DNA from: Sipunculus nudus | Taxonomy: Eukaryota; Annelida; Sipuncula; Golfingiida; Sipunculidae | Length of the DNA: 64,000 nucleotides | Assembly (NCBI GenBank): GCA_026874595.1 | Contig: CM049317.1 | Location: forward strand, 58,642,118-58,706,117 | Direction: 5' to 3' | Shown: positions 1-12,171 of the stretch, piece by piece | Layout: every line of letters begins with the position of its first letter | Position numbering within the stretch: the first letter of the stretch is position 1 | Notes under the pieces: generated by a model | What the model saw: the letters and a program-made list of their open reading frames with translations, nothing else | Database searches by the model: none | Told to the model about the DNA's origin: nothing | Made by a program: the position numbers and the translations under genes

Positions 1-1653
1 GCGTCTGTCAGTCCTTCAATCCGTTAATTCGTCCGTCCCGCATCATCACTGATGCCACACTTTCATAGTTAAACATATGGCCGGGGACCATTGTGGCCCA
101 AGGTCCTTGTTGTATTTTTAAATTATTCGTTGGGCATTTTCCAACACTGGTTATAGACGTTAAAAATTTCGATCTACATGATCTATCAACCGTGACTCCC
201 TCAAGCATTTCTCATGGGATATGCCAGCTGTCCTTTGGCTTGGACATCTTGCTTGTGAACATGATTAAGCGTTAAAATAAAAAGCAAGCCTTAGGGTGCC
301 TTTCCATACATGCACTAGGAATAAAGTAATGCATTTTAAATTTCAGACGTATATATAAAAGAGATTTGATGTTTGAACGCATTAAAGCAAAAATTATATA
401 CTAATTAAGCAACTGCACACGTGGAAAAGTAGTTCAAGCTATACCAGTTATTCAAAATAAACGCTGGTGAGTAATGCCTTAAATAAGTAGTTAGAAAATA
501 ATATTCAATCATGAGTTATTCGTTTGCCTTTTTCAATGATGTTTAATGCAACTAAAAATGTTTATATGTATAGTTGTGTCTTTATTTTATGACTGATCAA
601 TTATTTGAGATTAAATAATGAACAAAATGTTTACATCGCGTTCACTTGTGCTCACACCTCATGATACCATACGATACCTAAAAAAGAGATTATTAATACA
701 TGTATACCCGAGACTTATTTTTATTTGTAAATCGGTTGATAGAAAAAATAATGTCCAGATCATTTATTCTTTTACTATGAATTCCCCATTCATATTGCTT
801 GCTCCAGTGAAGATTTTATTTGCATTTTTTAATTGAGTTAATTATTCCTCTACGAAGCAAGGTTTAATGTAATTATCGACGTTGGTTGATTCGTCTGTAA
901 GCAGCAACAGTTATAGACGGACTTATGAGGAGAGCCAGAAAAAAATCAATGTTTACCTGGATCACAATAATATCTCACAAATATATTTATAAAACCGTCT
1001 TTAATTTTGGTTTTAGGGGAACCTTTAATTGGGTATAAATTTCTAAAAGGGGCGAGCAGACCGGTTATGCAAAATCGAGTTGGTTAACTTGCCCCACATT
1101 TCTCTTGAATTTATATAATTCTCGCTATAAACTGTAAATTCATAAAATATAAAATACACATAATATGAATTGACTGACTTTAAAGTCTGCATTTACGTGT
1201 AGTCTCAACTTCGTTAATGAGTTTCCAGTTGTATACTATGTCTCCGGAAAATATTATGTTGCATATCTGTTCCCATTTACAACAATTTCACAATTTACAA
1301 ATTGTCAGATTGTATATATGAAGTGGGAAAAAGCAAAAGGTATATTTTGATATCTATAGCCTAGGAGTTGTGTTTTGTTAGTTTCCAGTCTGCAACTTAT
1401 TTAATGTAAGACCGAAACTACGACTACATGTTTACAAGAGATTGAATATGACACTGGCCATTCGGTACCTCTTTCTCTCATCCATCAATAACAGTTGTTT
1501 TTTTTTTTTAATAATTATTCTGAAGTTTATGAACAGAAAAAGGGCAGTTTTTAGTTTTTAAAACGGCAAAGAATTCAGTTTTTTTTCATAGGTACAAAGT
1601 GACTTAAAATCAAATAACGTATCCAACGATTGACCGATTATATTCTTTTAAAT

Positions 1654-1655
<2 letters not shown>
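1..1655. other. AT-rich stretch, no gene seen
   Basis: Only short ORFs with no recognisable domain occur on either strand. I see no tRNA-like boxes, splice-flanked coding-like exon or repeat family shared with the rest of the window. It is best read as intergenic or intronic sequence. Confidence 0.5.
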
Positions 1656-1659
<4 letters not shown>

Positions 1660-1723
<64 letters not shown>

Positions 1724-1733
1724 AAATAAGATA
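1660..1733. repeat. (TA)n microsatellite
   Basis: A run of TA dinucleotides, broken once near its right end. Confidence 0.95.
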
Positions 1734-1786
1734 AATGTCTATGGCAAGTACCTGCGCCAATATATATATTATGCAAAGTATCTACT

Positions 1787-1832
1787 AGCCCCCCCCCCCC
1801 CACTTGCAAAATCCTGGATCCGCCCCTGTTAA
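1787..1832. mobile_element. Fragment of a GGATCCAGG-ended G/C-tract MITE
   Basis: A C tract is followed by CCTGGATCCGC. The same terminal motif occurs at the ends of the fuller copies near 28.2 and 45.1 kb. Only one end is present here, so this is probably a truncated copy. Confidence 0.4.
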
Positions 1833-2640
1833 CTGTCACGTTTATCGTAAATCATACGGCAATCAACGGATGTAAATTATTTTATGTGACACCGGGCATA
1901 ATTATAATGACTGTAACAGAAACTCGGCTCGGCTCTATCTAATCTCAGCTGACGGCGGCGCAAAATGGCGGAAAAAAATAAATAGGGATAAGTTTAACGG
2001 ATGGGATATCATTAAAACTTCTTCGCAATTGCAAAAGTATCCAATTTTCAATGCAACTTCAATATATTACATGTAAGTGCATTTTACCTTATTGCGTTTT
2101 TTAGTCAAAGAAGACGCGAGTAATACTGTTCATAAACGCAATTACATAACCAGTAAGAACGTATTCGTAGCGGCGACAATGCTTTGTGTACTGGCTCCGT
2201 TTTATAGGGGTAAAGACATAATTAAACTTGCATGGATTTTATGTTGATGCTATTAGTTTATTGTTACAGAATTTGGTCTTTAAAGAATAATATACTCGAG
2301 ATACTGATAAGTTTTCTCCCTTTATAGACACACATCATACTGAGCTTAGAATCCAACCCCAGTGCATACATTGGATGCTGGCTTAAATGAACTCTATGAT
2401 ATATTTATCATTTTAGTCACCCCTGGGGGCTATGAACCCTACTGAGTATTACCGCTAGGCTAATAGCTGTCTTGATGCGACGTCTCCTCCGGATTTCCCG
2501 GTTGTCCTTTGTCGCTGATGAGCATGTGTATACGTAGCTGGAGTCGTTGCTTTACCGCCTGTCCCCTCAAGCCATCCTCATAATCAGCTCGAGGAACGAC
2601 CTCTGATTGTAGTGTCTCAAAAGACGGGAAACCCCAACAA
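1833..2640. other. No gene seen; short CG-rich islet inside
   Basis: The stretch is mostly AT-rich and without recognisable coding. A short CG-rich islet at about 1,945-1,975 holds CGGCGGCGCAAAATGGCGG, which resembles a promoter or start-codon context. Only six codons follow the ATG before a stop, so no gene is called. Confidence 0.35.
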
Positions 2641-3040
2641 CGCAATCGTATGGAACCCCTAAAGTGACATACGTGATATTTTTTTTGGGGGTAAATGTCG
2701 CGTTCCCTCGCGATCTTTTCGCGTTCCCTCGCGATCTTTTCGCGTTCCCTCGCGATCATTTCGCGTTCCCTCGTGATCTTTTCGCGTTCCCTCGCGATCT
2801 TTTCGCGTTCCCTCGCGATCTTTTCGCGTCCCTCGCGATCTTACAAATTATCACAAGGCTGGTTCCCTGCTACCCTATATCTAGCATACAACATCTAGCA
2901 TACAAAAAATTGGACGCAGGAACCAGTACAACAGTTCTCTGTGTCTCGTTCTGTGTCTTTAACACCACCATGCTCCACCGAGTGATATACACTCGATGTC
3001 AGGTTAACAAAGCGATACTTGAATAAGAGAGATTAGACTT
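2641..3040 (+). mobile_element. Dispersed element with internal 21-bp minisatellite, copy 1
   Basis: The flanks of this block match the reverse complement of 5,885-6,275. On the left they share CCCCTAAAGTGAC and GATATTTTTTT. On the right they share CTGGTTCCCTGCT, GGACGC, CCAGTACAA and TGTCTTTAACACCAC. The shared flanks show that a whole unit, not just the satellite, was copied and inverted. There are no long terminal repeats or coding domains. The ORFs across the array (FAFPRDL repeats) come from its 21-bp (7-codon) period and are not a real gene. The mechanism of spread is unknown. Confidence 0.7.
2698..2841 (+). repeat. CpG-rich 21-bp minisatellite, seven units
   Basis: Seven head-to-tail units of about 21 bp are built on CGCGTTCCCTCGCGATCTTT. 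Each unit contains the perfect inverted repeat TCGCG-N6-CGCGA. The sixth-to-seventh junction has lost one base. The array stands out strongly as CpG-rich in an AT-rich region. Confidence 0.9.
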
Positions 3041-3179
3041 TTTGTCATGTTTCTGATATATGTTATCTATTCCCCATTTATTCATTTTTATTTTTTTGCA
3101 TACCTCTTTTTATATTTTTAGCAATTAGATTATCAAATTATTCGTTTCTATCTCTTTGTTTATTGGCAGTCAGACCCAA

Positions 3180-3375
3180 CAACGGATCAACAATGTCAAC
3201 CTGGAACAGGCCCATATCCCGATGTAATTTACTGAAATTGATAATATTTTTCCCGTCAGTTATTGGTTCAGACCCATTTTAAGATGGGTCAGGCCTAATT
3301 ACCAATCAACAATATCAACTTTGCATATGCCCATCTCCCTATGTTCATTTACTGATATTGGTAATATTTTATACA
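3180..3375. repeat. Two diverged tandem units (~116 bp) with a palindrome between
   Basis: The block with GCCCATATCCCGATGTAATT recurs about 116 bp downstream as GCCCATCTCCCTATGTTCAT, followed in both by a TTTACTGA-ATTG-TAATATTTT segment. Between them lies the palindrome GACCCATTTTAAGATGGGTC. Confidence 0.6.
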
Positions 3376-3691
3376 CATTTGTTATCTATAAAATAAGACA
3401 AAAAATACAAATATTACACACATATTTAAATTTATTTAAATTTATTTAAAAAATAAAAATAATTGTACAAGGTATAGAACCTTTGTAGGTTTATATTTTT
3501 CCACCCATCAGCTATTTTCCACACATAATACCATAAAATATACAAATTATAATACTCGTAGATGAGAAACTATTATTTATTTCATTTTTTTTTTTTTCTT
3601 TCTTTAATTCAAAGCTGTAAGAATGCTTCGACAGATCATGATCGGATATTGGGTCGGTCCTTCTTAAGATCGGAAGATGGCGCGCGAAATT

Positions 3692-3705
3692 TATATATAT
3701 ATATA

Positions 3706-3774
<69 letters not shown>
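3692..3774. repeat. (TA)n microsatellite
   Basis: About 80 bases of TA dinucleotides with one interruption. Confidence 0.95.
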
Positions 3775-3778
<4 letters not shown>

Positions 3779-5399
3779 ACAAAACAAAAACTTAAATGCG
3801 CAATTTAAGAACTTTATTTTTAATCATACCCTGTATTGACCCCCCCCCCAGCCTAAATTCTGAATTTTCTGGATCCCCCACTGGTTTGAATTCATCATTC
3901 TGAAATGTTCTGAACTTTTGATGTCCTAAGTTGTGCTATATAATCATAATACAAGATATGAAAAGTGCGACGCGAAAGAGACCGATTTATGCTCTGACGG
4001 ACAAGGGGTGATCACTAATGCTCTAATGACCTATGGTCAACTGAGCTAAAAAAATGCATGTATTTTCCAAGAAGCATGCGGAAGGTCCAATTTGCTTTGG
4101 TCAGGTTCACTGAAATGTTTTTACTTTACCAATTATTTCTGTTTTACGTTAACGGCTAGGGAATTAGGTTACATTATCGTTTGATTTCGCATTACATTAT
4201 TGGTTAGTGATGCGTTATCGTCATTTATTTATTACGTTATCAATTGGTTTTACATAATCAGTTGTAACAGTCCCATAATTAATTGGCTTTAGGCTACATC
4301 TGTTCTTCTTCTTCTGATACTAAACACTAGTATGCAGATATTCCAGTGTCCAGAGGGTTATTTTACCCTGGATCATTTTATACCCACCTTGTCTCATTGA
4401 TGTATTTTTGTAAATGTGGTTCTCCATTAAGAAACAGAAATATTTAACTTATTTGCCGACCCCACATCAGTGAATACAAAACCACAAGTCTGCCCTGGAG
4501 GACCAACACATTCTTCAATTGTCGATAAACAAATGAAGCATAGAACCGACCTTTAGAGAATGAGAATAAAAACTTCTTATTTTGATATCTGGGCCCTGTT
4601 TCTTGACTTTTAATTAGTACGAGCCAGGTGGACATTTTCCTGGATTGTTGTGCCTCCTTTGACATTTGCAAACTTTACTTTTGGTATTTACAATTACTCT
4701 TTTATTAAAGATTTTGTGGAGGTAACCGCCACCATTTTCAATATTTTAATATTAACATCTGCAGAATTCCCTTCCGCTTTCGGATTACGTGACACGGCAT
4801 TATCGCACGCTTCCTCTGATATTTTTCCTGGCGGTAACCAGGCCCGGTGACCACTGCACTTGCGAGCCCTGGGTGCGTAATCTATCCCATTGCTGGGTCG
4901 AACCCCCGAAGCAGGGCCGGCCAGCACGATCTTCCCATTAAGTCTATTTTAGTCTCTTACACCATCTACAGAGAGATATTGCTCACAAACCATCAATTAA
5001 TAATAATGGTTAACATTTTGTTTCATAGAATTATTTCATGTGAATTTTTAAAAGAGAATTATTTGTAAACTTTTCCGAAATTTTAAATGAGGAAATATTA
5101 GAAGGAAAGTTGATAAATATATGATAGAAATGCCTGAAAATGTATGTATGTTCTAAGATGACATTATTGTTAAATATAATCGGGATATGTGATATATCGT
5201 GTTTCTTTAATAAAATCATAAGAACAACAACGAAGGCGTCATTTCTATTTAGCAGATCTGATAATTTAAGACATTCTGATTATTTTATGTATGTCTTAGG
5301 TTTTTTCGAGATCAATTAGATCATCTTAAACACCGGTTTGCACATATCTCCGGGTGGTCGAGGACCCATAATAATAAATAGCAAATATGTGGGGCATGA

Positions 5400-5402
<3 letters not shown>
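3775..5402. other. No gene seen
   Basis: A C tract followed by TCTGGATCC near 3,841-3,875 may be another MITE end. The rest has only short ORFs in overlapping frames. A box-B-like GGGGTTCGACCC on the minus strand near 4,905 has no convincing box A. Confidence 0.4.

Positions 5403-5455
<53 letters not shown>
5403..5455. repeat. (TA)n microsatellite
   Basis: About 50 bases of TA dinucleotides with one G interruption. Confidence 0.95.
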
Positions 5456-5884
5456 GTTTTGACAGTGGAAGTATCAATTTTCCAAGATGAACTGTGTCCA
5501 GTATTTTAAATATTTAATAAAATAAAACCTAATATTAATTTCATGTCAGGTAAAAATAAAAGGTATAAAATATTAATGAAAACATTTATGCCATATATAT
5601 ATATGTTATCAGACCATTTGAGATCATCCTGAATAATTGTAGCAAAGTAATTATAATTATAAACAATCTTAACTCCAACATTGTTGATACACACTTTAAT
5701 TACTACATTACACCCTTTCCTAAAATCGAATAAAACTTCCTTTGTTTTTTTTTTTCATCATTTAAAAGAATATTGTGATTGACAACATTTAGTCAGATAT
5801 AATATCTCTTGCCTATAAGGCAATTCATTGTCATCAGAAATGAGTCCTAAGGTCACTGTGTCATCTGCATATTTAATCATTTTA
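5456..5884. other. No gene seen
   Basis: AT-rich sequence with no domain, splice-flanked exon or recognised repeat. Confidence 0.45.
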
Positions 5885-6275
5885 CTAATCTAATCTTATA
5901 CAAGCATCGTTGTGTTGAACTGACATCGAACATTTATCTTATTGGAGCGTAGTGGTGTTAAAGACAGAGAACGAGACACAGTAAACTATTGTACTGGTTT
6001 CCGCGTCCATTTATTTGCATGTATGCCAGATATAGGGGAGCAGGGAACCAGCTTAGCCGAACAGATCGCGGAGGAACGCGAAAAAGATCGCGAGGGAACG
6101 CGAAAAAGATCGCGAGGGAACGCGAAAAGATCGCGAGGGAACGCGAAAAGATCGCGAGGGAACGCCATATTATCGCGAGGGAACGCGATGTTGTCGCGAG
6201 GGAACGCGATATTTACCCAGAAAAAAATATCACGTACGTCACTTTAGGGGCTCCATGCAATCGCGCATGTAGAGC
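5885..6275 (-). mobile_element. Dispersed element with internal 21-bp minisatellite, copy 2
   Basis: This is the inverted copy of 2,641-3,040, with matching flanks on both sides of the array. The two copies lie about 2.8 kb apart and face each other, so they could pair into a cruciform or recombine to invert the intervening DNA. Flank divergence suggests independent insertion or an old duplication. Confidence 0.7.
6065..6215 (-). repeat. CpG-rich 21-bp minisatellite, seven units
   Basis: Seven units read GATCGCGAGGGAACGCGAAA on this strand. Every unit keeps the TCGCG and most keep the CGCGA half-site. The last three units differ in the linker (CATATT, GATGTT, GATATT), while the half-sites are mostly kept, which suggests the inverted half-sites change more slowly than the spacer. 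Confidence 0.9.
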
Positions 6276-7514
6276 TATTTATTGTCTAGTATGATAAGGT
6301 GGGATCAGGGAATTCCGCGACTTAGGGTGCCATTTATTCAATGTTTTAATTGAATTTCCTCCTCGGTCACATCGAAATTGAGGCGTAACTCGAACGAAGT
6401 ACGTACCTTAAATGAAAGACGTTCTATAATCTGCGATCGTCTTTGAGAAAATAACTATACATACAACCTAGGAATTAATACATGACTCATCAGACATTTA
6501 TATTTGGCTATTAAGCTTATCTAATTATTGAGTCGTGATACAGTTCATACGGTGAATATACTGCAACGGTCATGTATGCAGCTGCATTGATATCGTAGTA
6601 AACAGTCGATAATCTTAGCATTAGGCTACGAATGATTAATTAACTTAACATGATACATGTGAATTCAACTGAAAATGCGTCTTTATGGTAATAAGTCATT
6701 TCCTGGTTCGCCTACAAGTCGCCTATGCTTGCATTCACATGGTCAGAAGTTCATCAACATGCAGAAATCAATATGCTGACGGAATTTTTCTCGTACATGA
6801 CAGGTGTAGTTAGAAAGTATATTAAAAAATGTAATGATTTTTCTGGATTATCTTAAGTGATAGTGTACTTGTAGGCCATTAGGCGGTGTCAAAATTGTAT
6901 ATGTATATATTTGCATCCTCATAATGCCTTACAGGGCGGTTCTCGCTAAAAGATATTAAGGCACTCTGACGCCAGTAGGCTGATCGTAGACTCCCTAATG
7001 TCGGCTGGCCGTAAAACTTGTTGACTTGGGGCCTATGGCATAAAGACATCAGGAGAAACACTTTTGTTAAATAACAGGTCATTTTCGCTCCCAAGATTTT
7101 CAAATGAAAATGGAGAGAAATAGACGTAATACAGTATATACCAACAGCCAAATCACTGTTATAAGAATGGGCCAGGACGTTGCGAAGAGAAATATTGTTT
7201 GCACGGGACGGGGGAACAGTTTGCTTTATGAGGGGTACATTCATGTTACCAAATCGATATTTTCTGTGAGAGGTGAGAAATACATTTGATCGATTATAAT
7301 ACTTAATACATGCTTAATACATGTTCTTAATACATGCGTAGTCTTCATATCAAATAGCGCCATCTTTGCTAACTTGTTTTTCAATGGTGCCATTTTTCCT
7401 GACCCATTTTGTTCAACCCTCGGGTCAGTTTGCGGTCTCCGAGGTCACGTACTGATGTTTATAAAACTCCCCCTCCCCAAGCAACAAACTCTATATATTT
7501 AATTACTGTAGCCG

Positions 7515-7517
<3 letters not shown>
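6276..7517. other. No supported gene
   Basis: A 121-codon open frame on the minus strand (6,879-7,244) is free of stops. It has no recognisable motif, no splice-site context and overlaps open frames on the other strand, so I treat it as chance. Confidence 0.4.

Positions 7518-7574
<57 letters not shown>
7518..7574. repeat. (TA)n microsatellite
   Basis: Pure TA run. Confidence 0.95.
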
Positions 7575-7577
<3 letters not shown>

Positions 7578-8680
7578 TTCTAAATACAATAGTGACGCAG
7601 GTATATATGTAGTGAAGGAGTAGACGTAGTTCCTTAAATATAGAAGGATTAGAATTGTTTCAAGGCAAAATACATGAACATAAAAAATATATTTTTTTCG
7701 GTACGAATTTAATGGAATTAGTAATATATTATGAGCATGTGAAATTGTTTCAAAGCAAATTATACAAACATGAACAATACTTTCTTGAATAATGACCAAT
7801 TTTGATTTTGAATTTACTATTAAGACGAGAAGTCTCGGATGTTCAACCTCACCATGAACTTTTCGTGACCTAAACAGCATATACATTTTATGAATAATCA
7901 GAAACAAAACTGTTTCGTGCAGCCAATTAGGTCCCCGATATTATTGTAAAGCGAGAGTCATCTTACAATAATAAAATTTGCATAATTTGGGAAAGCTCTC
8001 CCAAACAGAACACGTGTATATAGTCTGTACCATTACCAATGTCGGTATGTTTTTTTTTTATATAAAAAAGAGACAGTATAAGAAGTTCTAGGCCAAAGGC
8101 TGCAGGAGCCATTGCTCCGACTACTGAAGGGTATCTTACCTGTATAGCACATAATTCATATGAGACAAATAATCCAAAATATTTCAAGACGGTCACAATG
8201 ACTGCGATTAATTCATCAGTGCAGCGATTCCAGTTGATGACGCCAGTCAATGCGACGTTTACGTCATCGACCTTTGCTTCGTCATTATTGTCCCGTAAAT
8301 AGCTCTCGCAAGGAAGACCTTATGTGTAGGAGCGTTTTGGGGGGCTTATTATAATAATTAAATAAAAAAAGCGGGGCACAAGGACTCTGTTGGTGAGTGC
8401 AATTCATAAATTGAAGAGGTTCGTTTTGAGAAGTAATGACCTCTGTCGGAAAGAGTGTGTGTGTGCCGGGGGGGGGGGGGGTCCACATGCAGGCATGTAG
8501 AATTTTGGAATGATAAACTATATAAACTAAATGTTATCTGGGACAATCCCCAGACGCTGAAATCTTCATTATGCTTCCTCCGCTCATTTTAATCGAATAT
8601 GTTTTTTTCCTTATGTACGTAGTCCGTAACTCTAGAATCTGCTCCCCATACGTACGTCTGCTTAATTGATACTCAGCAAT
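7575..8680. other. No gene seen
   Basis: Short ORFs only. There is a G tract at about 8,469-8,481. No repeat shared with the rest of the window was recognised. Confidence 0.4.
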
Positions 8681-9480
8681 GATATATGAATGATTTCTGG
8701 AGATGTTTTTCTTTCAAGTCATGCTATATTATGAAAAAATTACTTTTAATAAATAATAATAATAATGATTATAACATTCCTCAGTCCGTTACTGAATGCT
8801 AAACCATTTAAATAAAGCTTGTTTAAACTTGTTTATTTGAAGAAAAAAAAAAAATAGCAAGTTCCGTCGTTCACGGATGCATTGCTTATATTAAGTAGTA
8901 TTCCCGCACAGAATTATTTGCAACCTTATGAAAAAACTGTCACAGTTGTTCTGTGTACCAGCCTGTACATTTCTTGATTATCTAAAACTGGCACAAAAAC
9001 ATCTGTGCAAGTTTCTTCGTTCACGGGTGCATTGCTTACATTGCTTACTGGGTGCATTGCTTACAGAAGTATTTGCAACCTTATGAAAAAGCTGTCACAG
9101 TTGGTCTGTGTTCGATCACATAAGGAAAACAGGAAACCTGGAAGAACTTGCTAATTATTTATCAAGTTTATATATTGTTAAGCTTATTGTCCACTGACAT
9201 TACCAGGGCCAGAATAGGATAGCCCACTGATCTTTCCTGGATAGTGATATTCAGTTGCACTCATTTATGTTAAAAATCCAATATACCTAGGAGTATTCTT
9301 ACTTTTTTTTACATATGAGTATAAAAAAAATTGTTTAACATGACGTTAAATGATAGTGTAAATAAATATAAAATATAAACATATTTATTTTACATGGATT
9401 GTACAAAAAATTATTATAACTAATCGCGGCACTCTCCACGGCTCAGATTATTTATAATTCTAGATTACTTGTAGTTTATC
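8681..9480. repeat. 1.1-kb tandem duplication, copy 1
   Basis: Segments occur in the same order as in 9,787-10,620. They include a TATATTATGAAAAAA plus (AAT)n tract, GCAACCTTATG, CTGTCACAGTTG, AAACTGGCACAAAAACATCT, TATATTGTTAAGCTT and GCGGCACTCTCCA. Offsets of about 1.1 kb are constant, so this is one tandem event followed by divergence. Copy 1 contains an extra partial repeat of its own at about 9,005-9,110. No protein is encoded. Confidence 0.8.
9005..9110. repeat. Partial third repeat inside tandem copy 1
   Basis: It repeats TTCTTCGTTCACGGGTGCA, GTATTTGCAACCTTATG and CTGTCACAGTTG from about 8,865-8,960. Within it the motif GGGTGCATTGCTTACA is itself doubled. Confidence 0.7.
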
Positions 9481-9786
9481 TCAGTTAAAGCAAAATCTGA
9501 AAGTGTATAATTTGTGAAATATTAGAAATAACGTACAAATTAAACCCACAAGGTAGCAGCTGGTTTTCTTTCTTAGCTGTATCATTTATTCACGTTATCA
9601 AACTAGAAATGTGCATTCCACTGAACGCCATGTTTCAAAGGTTCATTTGTGCAGAAATTACTTGACTTTTTTTAATATTTCTTGATGAGTTTACAGGATC
9701 CGGAGCAAGTGCCAGAACTATATCAAAATCTAATCGATTCTTCTTTGGCCCACTTCCGAAATGCCCTGAAAGACGGTACTCTGTAT

Positions 9787-10620
9787 TGATATTTGCATGA
9801 TTTGTAAAGGTGTTATTCTTTCAAACCATGTTATATAATGAAAAAAAATAATTTTAATAAATAATAATCATAATAATAATAATAATTATAATAAAATAAT
9901 TATAATAATATAATTATTCCCCATTCCGTTATAAAAGCTTGTCAATAACTTGTTTATTTGAAAAAAAAAACACGGCCAGTTTCTTCGTTCACAGGTGCAT
10001 TGCTTGCATTAAGTAGTAGTCCCGCAAGGAAGTATTTGCAACCTTATGGTAAGGCTGTCACAGTTGTGCTGTGTACCAGCCTATACATTTCTTGTTTATC
10101 TAAAACTGGCACAAAAACATCTGTGCGGGGGTACAGGTCCACTTAACCACAGCAAGAACAGTAACACGGAAGACAAAGGGACTGTTCCACATTCTGGTGT
10201 TTGTAGGTCACATGCTGGTGGCAGATGACAACAGAAAAACAGGAGACCTGGAGGAACGTGCTAATTGATTATCAGGGTTATATATTGTTAAGCTTGTTGT
10301 CAACTGACGTATTCAAGTTTAGAATAAGATATCCCACTGATCATTACCACTGATCATTACTAGATATTGTAATTCAGATGCACTCATTAATGTAAAAATT
10401 CCAATATACATAGGAGTATTTTTACAGTTTTTAACATATGAGTGAAAACAAAACCCATTTTCTCTAATATGACTTTAATTAACGTTAAATAATAGTGAGA
10501 ATACATATAAAATATAAACATGTTTATTTTACATGGATTGAACAAAGAGTTATTATAACTTATTGCGGCACTCTCCATGGCTCCGATTATTTAGAATTCT
10601 AGAATACTTGTAGTTTCGTT
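9787..10620. repeat. 1.1-kb tandem duplication, copy 2
   Basis: This is the downstream copy of 8,681-9,480 with the same internal landmarks. Short ORFs across it are not conserved between the two copies, which argues against coding function. Confidence 0.8.
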
Positions 10621-11180
10621 TTCGTTTATCTCAGTATAATGGCGAACATTAATTGATGAGCCATCTCACGTCACCACACTCAGACTAATTTTGTTTAAAA
10701 CGTCCTTAACATTACATAAAGTGTCGACGGGTCGACTGAAACCATATTGTGCATTGAACATATTTTGATTTCTTTTTTTAATTATCTCTCCACATATGAT
10801 CTGTTCCTCACATTTTGCAGTATTCTGAATATTTTGCCTCTGGTTAGGACACAGGCAGCAATGTTTGAGAACCTCGAAAGGGTTGTAATAAGTGCTTGAG
10901 ACCTGTAGGCGCCAGTAAATATAATCATTTCTCAGCTCGTTTTTGTGTGATAATATGCTGTTGTCAATCAGGCAATCAATGTGTTATTACAACATCTCCC
11001 AGGTTAGACTTTTCCTGAATAAAATGCTGTTCATATAAGGACCCTGTAATACATAGAGAAATTACAATGAATTACAATTTCTTTTGTGCCATTAAACTAA
11101 AATGACATCAAACAATCAGAAGAAATGTAGACCCATTTGTGGCTCTGTAGTATGTATATTACAGGCAAACTGTGTAATCA
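10621..11180. other. No gene seen
   Basis: AT-rich sequence with only short ORFs and no recognised repeat. Confidence 0.45.
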
Positions 11181-11322
11181 GGCATTCCGTGTAATGACTG
11201 AAAATTTAAGCGATAACAGGAAATGACTGATTTACTCAGGGATTTCATGAAATGACTAAAATTTCCAGGCAAAATGCGCAATGTGTGGTTTTATGTTTCA
11301 GTCATTACACGAAATGCCTAAT
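11181..11322. mobile_element. Hairpin/MITE-like unit with 24-bp inverted ends
   Basis: The left arm GGCATTCCGTGTAATGACTG and the right arm CAGTCATTACACGAAATGCC are near-perfect inverted repeats around a loop of roughly 90 bp. The loop repeats related motifs (TTTCATGAAATGACT, GCAAAATGCGCAATG). The structure fits a foldback or very short MITE. The superfamily is unknown. Confidence 0.55.
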
Positions 11323-11609
11323 TTCTTGTTGGTATGTATGTTACTGCTAAACGACAACCCGAATCGTCGGTTGAAACTCAGTTCATTTGTTTTTTCCCCC
11401 TGCTGTATCAATGATAAATGCACTTAAACATAGGTTTAGTGCAAGGGCACCTATAAGAAACACATATCAAGTACAAATAATATAATGCAATTATGGTTAA
11501 GTCGATTTAGTCCACACATCAAATGTTTGCCATATAACGACCCCTTCTAGTTACGAACAACCATTCTTCTTTATCTATTTACCTTATAGGTTAAGTAAAC
11601 CTATTCCAC

Positions 11610-12035
11610 GTGCGTTTGTTGTGTGATTGGAGGATTTCACCCAAATCCCAGACTTTGCCCTGATTTGATTGGCTGGTACACATGTGACATTATGAACTGA
11701 ATTTTATCAGGAACTCAGATCTATTAATACATGTTGTTTTTATTTTCTCCTGAAAATTTGGGACTGACAGTGGCAGAAATACTGTGCTTTTACTGAGATT
11801 TAAAATTTAATGTCACAAGGGGTTTTCCAGTGGCTACCGTCAGTGCAGATGTGACAGTGTTCATGCCTGTGCTGATAGCTACTAAACAAATCACACAACC
11901 TCTGTGTTTTTGTGTAAAAATAAATAGGAAAAATGTTTTTCTGCCAGGAAATGGTCTCATTTTATATAAAATCTATATTAATTAATTATCTAGGGGTCAA
12001 AGTGTTACATGATAATATAATGGGACCTGGAATAG
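11610..12035 (+). repeat. Dispersed repeat, copy A
   Basis: It aligns with 26,795-27,178. Shared blocks include CCTGATTTGATTGGCT versus CCTGATGTGATTGGCT, AATACATGTTGTTTTTATT, GCAGAAATACT, TTTTGTGGAAAAATAAA-type sequence, CAGGAA and GATAATATAATG. The order is the same in both, 15 kb apart in direct orientation. No coding domain or terminal repeat was found. Confidence 0.7.
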
Positions 12036-12171
12036 GTTTGCCTCACCTATACCACTACATAGTCCACACTTCAAACGTTTGTCTTGAAAGAAATGATTCA
12101 TTTGAGTCACAAAAGAGTCAATACATATCTATATTATACCACTATTTTCTTACAAATCAGTCAATTTTATT

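Noticed and set aside
2460-3026. 100-120 codon ORFs over the CGCG minisatellite
   Set aside because: The open frames come from a 21-bp period and occur on both strands; composition is pure repeat.
4840-4927. tRNA-like box B (GGGGTTCGACCC) on the minus strand
   Set aside because: No box A at the right spacing and no cloverleaf stems.
6879-7244. 121-codon minus-strand ORF
   Set aside because: No domain, signal or splice-site support, and it overlaps other open frames; length is within chance for such a window.
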